From Burkholderiales bacterium (GTDB taxonomy: Bacteria; Pseudomonadota; Gammaproteobacteria; Burkholderiales; SG8-39), in contig JADGRR010000068.1 in NCBI GenBank assembly GCA_017880745.1, positions 1-10,035 of the forward strand: a stretch of 10,035 bases of DNA. The letters are read 5' to 3'. The notes below the pieces were generated by a model that saw nothing but the letters and a program-made list of their open reading frames with translations, was not told the DNA's origin and searched no databases. This document shows positions 6,129 through 10,035 of this stretch, piece by piece; position 1 is the first letter of the stretch; every line of letters starts with the position of its first letter. Made by a program: the position numbers and the translations under genes.

Positions 6129-7078
6129 CCAGATCCTCACCCGCAAGCCTGCCTGCGGCAATCTTGTTGATGGGGCCCACCGCCAGCGGCAAAACCGCGG
6201 TGGCGCTCGAGCTTGCCGCGCGTTATCCGGTCGAGATCATCAGCGTTGATTCGGCGCAAGTGTTCCGCGGCATGGACATAGGCACGGCCAAGCCGACGGC
6301 CGCCGAGGGCGCCTCGGCGCCGCACCACCTGATCGATATTATCGATCCGACCGAAAGCTATTCGGCCGCGCAGTTCAGGGCCGATGCGCTTCGCCTGATG
6401 CAGGAGATCGCCGGCCGCGGCCGCCTGCCGCTGCTGGTCGGCGGCACCATGCTTTACTTCAAGGCCCTGCGCGAGGGCCTGTCGGACCTGCCGCAGGCCG
6501 ACGCCGCAGTGCGCGCCGCCATCGAGGCCGAGGCGAGGGAACGAGGCTGGCCCGCATTGCATGCCGAACTCGCGCGAATCGACCCGCCCCTGGCCGCCCG
6601 GTTCAAGCCAAATGACGCGCAGCGCATCCAGCGCGCGCTCGAAGTTTTCCGCATTACCGGCAAGCCGCTGTCGGCGCTGCAGGGATCGCGCGTGGCCGCT
6701 CAGGCCCAGTTCCGTTTCGTGCCGGCGGCGCTGGTGCCGTCTGAGCGGGCGGCTCTGCACCGGCGGATCGAACTGCGCTTCGACACCATGCTGGCTGCAG
6801 GGCTGGTGGAGGAACTTGCGGCGCTGCGCCGGAAACACGCGCTCGACCCCGGCCTGCCCTCGATGCGCTGCGTCGGCTATCGCCAGGCCTGGGAGCATCT
6901 CGAAGGCGCCTATGATCGCGCCACGCTGCGCGACCGCGGCATCTACGCCACACGCCAACTCGCCAAGCGCCAGCTCACCTGGCTGCGGGCGATGCCCGAG
7001 CCGAGAGTCTTCGATTGCCTCGCGCCGGACGTCGACTCGCAGGTGCTGTGCCACCTCGCAGAACAGCTGGCGGGATGA
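6125..7078 (+). CDS. miaA: tRNA dimethylallyltransferase MiaA
   Basis: MiaA transfers a dimethylallyl group from DMAPP to N6 of A37 in tRNAs that read codons starting with U, giving i6A (substrate for MiaB). From ATG 6125 the protein has 317 residues, against 316 in E. coli. It shows the P-loop GPTASGKT (17-24), the catalytic-region segment VDSAQVFRGMDIGTAKPT (41-58), HHLIDIIDP (67-75), LVGGTMLYFKAL (104-115), NDAQRIQRALEV (163-174), GYRQAWEHLEG (251-261) and the tRNA-binding ATRQLAKRQLTWLR (275-288). A TTG at 6092 in the same frame would add 11 residues that look unlike family N termini. No ribosome binding site is seen before 6125; coupling to translation of the preceding gene, possibly through the short ORF at the junction, is likely. 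Unlike E. coli, hfq does not follow; the next gene faces the opposite way. Confidence 0.96.
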   Translation: MTRSSPASLPAAILLMGPTASGKTAVALELAARYPVEIISVDSAQVFRGMDIGTAKPTAAEGASAPHHLIDIIDPTESYSAAQFRADALRLMQEIAGRGRLPLLVGGTMLYFKALREGLSDLPQADAAVRAAIEAEARERGWPALHAELARIDPPLAARFKPNDAQRIQRALEVFRITGKPLSALQGSRVAAQAQFRFVPAALVPSERAALHRRIELRFDTMLAAGLVEELAALRRKHALDPGLPSMRCVGYRQAWEHLEGAYDRATLRDRGIYATRQLAKRQLTWLRAMPEPRVFDCLAPDVDSQVLCHLAEQLAG

Positions 7079-7103
7079 TTCGAATGTCTTCGCGCCTAGA
7101 GGA

Positions 7104-7115
7104 GGGGCGAGCCCC
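7104..7115. terminator. Short GC hairpin at the convergent miaA/tctC junction
   Basis: GGGG-CGAG-CCCC forms a four-base stem with a four-base loop in the 40-base gap between the miaA and tctC ends. There is no T tract on either strand. It is the only candidate structure in the gap and is a weak one. Confidence 0.2.
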
Positions 7116-7118
7116 GGC

Positions 7119-8081
7119 TTATTCCGGCTTGATCCCGGACTCGCGTATGGCGCGGCTCCAAACTTCGATCTGGTCCCTGAGGAAAGCGCCCATTTCGTCA
7201 GGCGTGGAAGGCGCATATTCGAAAGCCTGGCGCTCGAGCTGCTCGCGCACGTCGGGCCGTTTCATCGCTGCGTTCACTTCGTGATTGAGGCGATCGAGTA
7301 TGTCGCGCGGCATTTTCGCCGGGCCGAACAGGGCGGCCCAGGTGCCGATGGAAAAGCGCGGCATGCCGGCCTCGGCCATGGTCGGCACGTCGGGCAGCTG
7401 CGCGGTGCGCTTCGCGTTGGTGGTCGCTAGCGCGCGCAGCTTGCCTTCCTTGATGAAGGCGAGCGCAGTGGTCGGCGTGGCGAACATCACGTGTACCCTG
7501 CCGCCCACCAGGTCGGTGATCGCAGCCGGCTCGCCCTTGTAGGGCACGTGTACCATCTTCACTCCGCCCAGTGCGAGCATCTGTCCGGTGGAAACGATGC
7601 CAGTGGTGTTGCCCGTGGCGTAATTCAACTTGTCCGGATTGGCGCGCGCGTAGTCGAGCAACTCGGTCAGCGTTTTCGCCGGCACGCCGGCATTCACCAG
7701 CAGGTAGAAGGTGTAGCGGCCGACGAAACTGATCGGCGTGAAATCGGCGATCGGGTCGTAGGGCGGGTTCTTACGCAACAGCGGCACTGCCGCAAGCGGG
7801 CTGTTGGTCGCCATGAGCAGGGTGTAGCCGTCGGGTGCGGACCTCGCCACGAGTTCGCCTGCAATCGCGCCGTCCGCGCCGGGTTTGTCCTCGACGATGA
7901 CCGGCTGGCCCAGTGCCTGCGACAACGGCGCGGCGATGATCCGGGCTACGGTGTCGGTTGCCGAGCCGGAGGGGAAGGGCACGATCATGCGTATGGGCTT
8001 CGACGGATATTGCGCTGCGGCGGGCAGCGCGGCCAGTGCAAGCAAGGCGATTGCGGCAATGTGGCGCAGGGTATTCAACAT
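7119..8081 (-). CDS. Bug/TctC-family tripartite tricarboxylate transporter substrate-binding protein
   Basis: These periplasmic proteins capture small carboxylates or amino acids; some serve TctAB-type membrane partners and many are orphans. The 320-residue product starts with a signal peptide (hydrophobic core about 7-20, likely cut after PAAA, 20-23). The mature protein begins QYPSKPIRMIVPFPSGSATDTVARII, the standard family N terminus with the ligand-contacting loop at 35-45. Further family segments are GADGAIAGELVARSAPDGYTLLM (68-90), LNYATGNTTG (152-161), VHVPYKGEPAAITDLVGGRVHVMF (177-200) and LRALATTNAKRTAQLPDVPTMAEAG (215-239). The ATG at 8081 has a strong GGAGGAG sequence in front of it, and the hydrophobic signal begins right there; the in-frame upstream extension is rejected. 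No tctA or tctB is in the window. The ligand is unknown. Confidence 0.93.
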   Translation of the reverse strand: MLNTLRHIAAIALLALAALPAAAQYPSKPIRMIVPFPSGSATDTVARIIAAPLSQALGQPVIVEDKPGADGAIAGELVARSAPDGYTLLMATNSPLAAVPLLRKNPPYDPIADFTPISFVGRYTFYLLVNAGVPAKTLTELLDYARANPDKLNYATGNTTGIVSTGQMLALGGVKMVHVPYKGEPAAITDLVGGRVHVMFATPTTALAFIKEGKLRALATTNAKRTAQLPDVPTMAEAGMPRFSIGTWAALFGPAKMPRDILDRLNHEVNAAMKRPDVREQLERQAFEYAPSTPDEMGAFLRDQIEVWSRAIRESGIKPE

Positions 8082-8114
8082 GGTCTCCTCCGGTTTGTCG
8101 ATTATTGTCCAGCG

Positions 8115-8144
8115 ATTATAGGTGAATCCGCGGGCGCGCATAAA
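8115..8144 (-). promoter_or_regulatory. Sigma-70-type promoter for tctC
   Basis: On the minus strand a perfect TATAAT (8120 down to 8115) stands 33 bases before the tctC ATG. An 18-base spacer separates it from a weak -35, TTTATG (8144 down to 8139, three of six). Initiation near 8108 gives a leader of about 26 bases that carries the GGAGGAG ribosome binding site. tctC can thus be transcribed independently of ggt. Confidence 0.6.
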
Positions 8145-8222
8145 GCACCCGGCGAAGCGCGGAGCAGGTCCGTGACGCACGCGGAGTTTGCGCTGACCTT
8201 GGGGGATTTTCCAGCAGCCGGG

Positions 8223-8269
8223 GGGAAGGGTGCAACGACTTCCCTGGACGCTTCCAGTTCAGGCCGTCC
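8223..8269 (-). terminator. Possible hairpins downstream of ggt
   Basis: Two inverted repeats lie just after the ggt stop: GGACG/CGTCC (8246-8250 and 8265-8269, 14-base loop) and GGGAAG/CTTCCC (8223-8228 and 8239-8244, 10-base loop). Neither has a T tract on the minus strand. The rest of the 188-base ggt-tctC gap holds the tctC promoter and nothing else I recognise. Confidence 0.25.
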
Positions 8270-10035
8270 CTAGTCGCCCTTTGCCATGCCCTCGCGCCGC
8301 GGGTCGGCGCCGCCGCTCCACCCGGCGCGCGTGCGCTGGATGGCGTGCACGCCGCTAGTCACGTCGATCAGGCGCACCTCGTGGCCTAGCGCCCTCAGCG
8401 GCTCCGCCCAACTCGCGGCGGCCGTGCCCCGTTCCAGTTCGGTGGGGCCGTTGCGGCTGCCGAAGTTGGGCAGGTCGATCGCCTGCTGCAGGTCCATGTT
8501 CCAGTCGAGCGCCGCGACCAGGGTCTTGACCACGTGGTTGATAATGGCGCTGCCGCCGGCCGAGCCCAGGGCCAACACCAGAGCGCCGTTGCGGTCGAAC
8601 ACCATGGTCGGCGCCATGGCGCTGCGCGGGCGTTTGCCCGGCTCGATGCGGTTGGCCACCGGCTTCCCGTCTTGTTGCGCGACGAAGGAAAAATCGGTGA
8701 GCTGGTTGTTCAGAAGGAAGCCGCGCACCATTTGCTGGCTGCCGAAGGCGAACTCGATCGAGGTGGTCATGGCCACCGCGTTGCCCTCGGCGTCGACGAT
8801 GGACAGGTGGCTGGTGGAGGCCAGCTCCGGCGACGCGTCGTCGGCCAATTCGGCCAGCGGCGCGCCGGGCGGCGTGCCGGGCAGGGCGCGGCCGAGCGAA
8901 CGATCCGGCCGGACCAGGGCGGCGCGCGCGCCGAGATACGCTGGCGACAACAACCCTGCCAGCGGCACCGGAACAAAATCGGAATCGGCGAGATAGCGTT
9001 CGCGGTCGGCGTAGGCGAGGCGCTCGGCCTCGACGATCAGATGCGCGGCGCGGACCGAGTCTGACGGTAGGCCCTCCGGTGTAAGCCGTTGCAGCACGCC
9101 CAGCACCTGCAACACGGCGACACCACCCGAACTGGGGGGAGGTATGCCGCAGACTTTCCACTGCCGATACGCTCCGCATACCGGCTCGCGCTGTTTCGCC
9201 CGGTATTGCGCCAGATCGCCTTCGCTCAAATCGCCGGGGTTGGGCGCGCTTCTTACCTTGCGCGCAATGTCGCGTGCAATTTCCCCTTCGTAGAACGCGT
9301 GCGCGCCCTGCGCCGCGATTTTTCGCAGCGTGTCGGCGAGCGCAGGGTTCTTGAGCAGCGTGCCCACGGGCTTGGGCGTGTCGTCGTCCCGGTAGTACAT
9401 GCGCCGCATGGCCGGGTCGCGCGCCGGCAGGCGCACCCATTCGAGCAGGCTGTGCAGGCGCGGCGATAGCGGAAAGCCTTCGCGCGCGAGCCGGATGGCA
9501 GGTGCGAACAATTCCGCCCACGGCAGCTTGCCGTACTTCGCATGCGCGAGTTCCAGCGCGCGCAGCACACCCGGCGTGCCGACGGATTTTCCGCCCACCA
9601 CCGCCTCCAGAAACTTGAGCGGCTGGCCGTCGGCGCCGATGAAGCGGTCCGCGCGCGCCGCGGCCGGCGCGGTCTCGCGCCCGTCGTAGGCGGTGAGCTT
9701 CGCCTCAGCGGCCGAGTAGTGCAGGATGAAAGCGCCGCCGCCGATGCCCGAGGACTGCGGCTCCACCAGGTTGAGCACCATCTGCACCGCCACGGCAGCG
9801 TCGATCGCCGTGCCGCCGCGCGCGAGCACGTCATAGCCCGCCTGGACCGCGAGTGGGTGCGCGGCCACGAGCAGGAAGCGCTGTGCGTGCACCGCCTGTT
9901 TCGGGCTGAAGCCCGAGGCCGGTTCGGGCGCGGGTTGTGCGCTTGCATCGAATGCGGCCGTACTGGCGAGCACACAGGCGAGGACGCCTGCGCGCCAAAG
10001 AAAAAAGGGCAGCCGCGCGGCTGCCCTCTTCAGTG
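8270..10035 (-). CDS. ggt: Gamma-glutamyltranspeptidase (5' end beyond the window)
   Basis: GGT is an Ntn-hydrolase, usually periplasmic in Gram-negatives, that cleaves gamma-glutamyl bonds of glutathione and related compounds. The precursor cuts itself into two chains before a Thr that becomes the nucleophile. Counting from GTG 9973 (567 residues), I see LVAAHPLAVQAG (35-46), GGTAIDAAVAVQ (53-64), SSGIGGGAFILHY (74-86), YDGRETAP (96-103, Arg99 for the substrate carboxylate), IPPPSSGGVAVLQ (277-289), STSHLSIVD (386-394; Thr387 nucleophile), LLNNQLTDFS (420-429) and LGSAGGSAIIN (469-479, Gly473-Gly474 oxyanion hole). The usual Ser-Ser pair reads Ser451-Ala452. Upstream of the GTG the frame stays open to base 10035 and encodes a basic segment, a hydrophobic core and ASA before Gln, a proper signal peptide. 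The true start is therefore probably off the window. The GTG has no ribosome binding site and would lose half the signal. Confidence 0.9.
   Translation of the reverse strand, partial: LKRAAARLPFFLWRAGVLACVLASTAAFDASAQPAPEPASGFSPKQAVHAQRFLLVAAHPLAVQAGYDVLARGGTAIDAAVAVQMVLNLVEPQSSGIGGGAFILHYSAAEAKLTAYDGRETAPAAARADRFIGADGQPLKFLEAVVGGKSVGTPGVLRALELAHAKYGKLPWAELFAPAIRLAREGFPLSPRLHSLLEWVRLPARDPAMRRMYYRDDDTPKPVGTLLKNPALADTLRKIAAQGAHAFYEGEIARDIARKVRSAPNPGDLSEGDLAQYRAKQREPVCGAYRQWKVCGIPPPSSGGVAVLQVLGVLQRLTPEGLPSDSVRAAHLIVEAERLAYADRERYLADSDFVPVPLAGLLSPAYLGARAALVRPDRSLGRALPGTPPGAPLAELADDASPELASTSHLSIVDAEGNAVAMTTSIEFAFGSQQMVRGFLLNNQLTDFSFVAQQDGKPVANRIEPGKRPRSAMAPTMVFDRNGALVLALGSAGGSAIINHVVKTLVAALDWNMDLQQAIDLPNFGSRNGPTELERGTAAASWAEPLRALGHEVRLIDVTSGVHAIQRTRAGWSGGADPRREGMAKGD
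10001..10027 (-). terminator. Intrinsic-terminator-like hairpin plus T tract at the ggt 5' end
   Basis: A perfect 22-base palindrome (10006-10027, centre GCGC) is followed on the minus strand by six T residues (10006 down to 10001) and then CTTT. This is the best intrinsic terminator by form in the window, and it acts on minus-strand transcription. It could end an upstream gene outside the window. However, the same bases lie in the open ggt frame and encode the basic start of the apparent signal peptide, so it might instead act within the ggt message. On the plus strand the trailing bases (TCTT) make termination weak. Confidence 0.6.

Noticed and set aside
7116..7132. Seven-base direct repeat CCGGCTT with a three-base gap at the tctC 3' end
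   Set aside because: It is too short to indicate an element boundary or an insertion duplication, and most of it falls in the codons for the ordinary C terminus.
8082..8180. Upstream extension of the TctC frame
   Set aside because: The extension covers the TATAAT promoter and the GGAGGAG ribosome binding site, and the signal peptide begins at 8081.
1..10035. Hidden mobile element, CRISPR array, tRNA or structured riboswitch
   Set aside because: I saw no spaced direct repeats, no transposase or integrase motifs, no cloverleaf-like segment and no leader long enough for a riboswitch; all gaps are under about 190 bases. Covariance-model searches were not possible here.

Overview
The window is dense, GC-rich bacterial chromosome: eight protein genes, no intergenic gap above about 190 bases, and codons mostly ending in G or C. 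Protein content and gene order point to a betaproteobacterium, probably Burkholderiales or a relative. The indicators are a Bug/TctC-type periplasmic binding protein standing alone, a MutL that keeps the endonuclease motif, and a queG / tsaE-ami-mutL-miaA cluster. I cannot name a genus. No rRNA, tRNA, CRISPR array, insertion sequence or phage gene was seen.

Layout. Positions 1-593 (minus) hold the N-terminal part of queG, epoxyqueuosine reductase, cut by the left edge. It diverges from tsaE (613-1077), whose end overlaps amiC (1044-2417), an N-acetylmuramoyl-L-alanine amidase. A DedA-family membrane protein gene (2465-3142, minus) lies between amiC and mutL and diverges from mutL (3246-5042). 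A ketopantoate-reductase-like gene (5149-6090) follows, then miaA (6125-7078). The right part is on the minus strand: a TctC/Bug solute-binding protein (7119-8081) and a gamma-glutamyltranspeptidase (8270 to beyond the right edge).

How the genes relate. The left two thirds is a rearranged version of the superoperon known from Escherichia coli as queG divergent from nnr-tsaE-amiB-mutL-miaA-hfq. Here nnr is absent, dedA is inserted in inverse orientation, a panE-like gene sits between mutL and miaA, and hfq does not follow miaA. Three of the genes act in tRNA modification (queG: queuosine at position 34; tsaE: t6A at position 37; miaA: i6A at position 37). The others act in cell-wall splitting (amiC) and mismatch repair (mutL). 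On the right, ggt and tctC are codirectional and both encode predicted periplasmic proteins. GGT could release glutamate or related acids that a Bug-type protein might bind, but tctC also has a good promoter of its own.

I found no clearly new multi-gene system. The points most worth checking are an intrinsic-terminator-like hairpin with a T tract inside what reads as the ggt signal-peptide coding region (10001-10027), a 13-codon ORF linking panE and miaA through ATGA junctions at both ends, and an AT-rich, rare-codon patch carrying a promoter-like sequence in the conserved core of tsaE.
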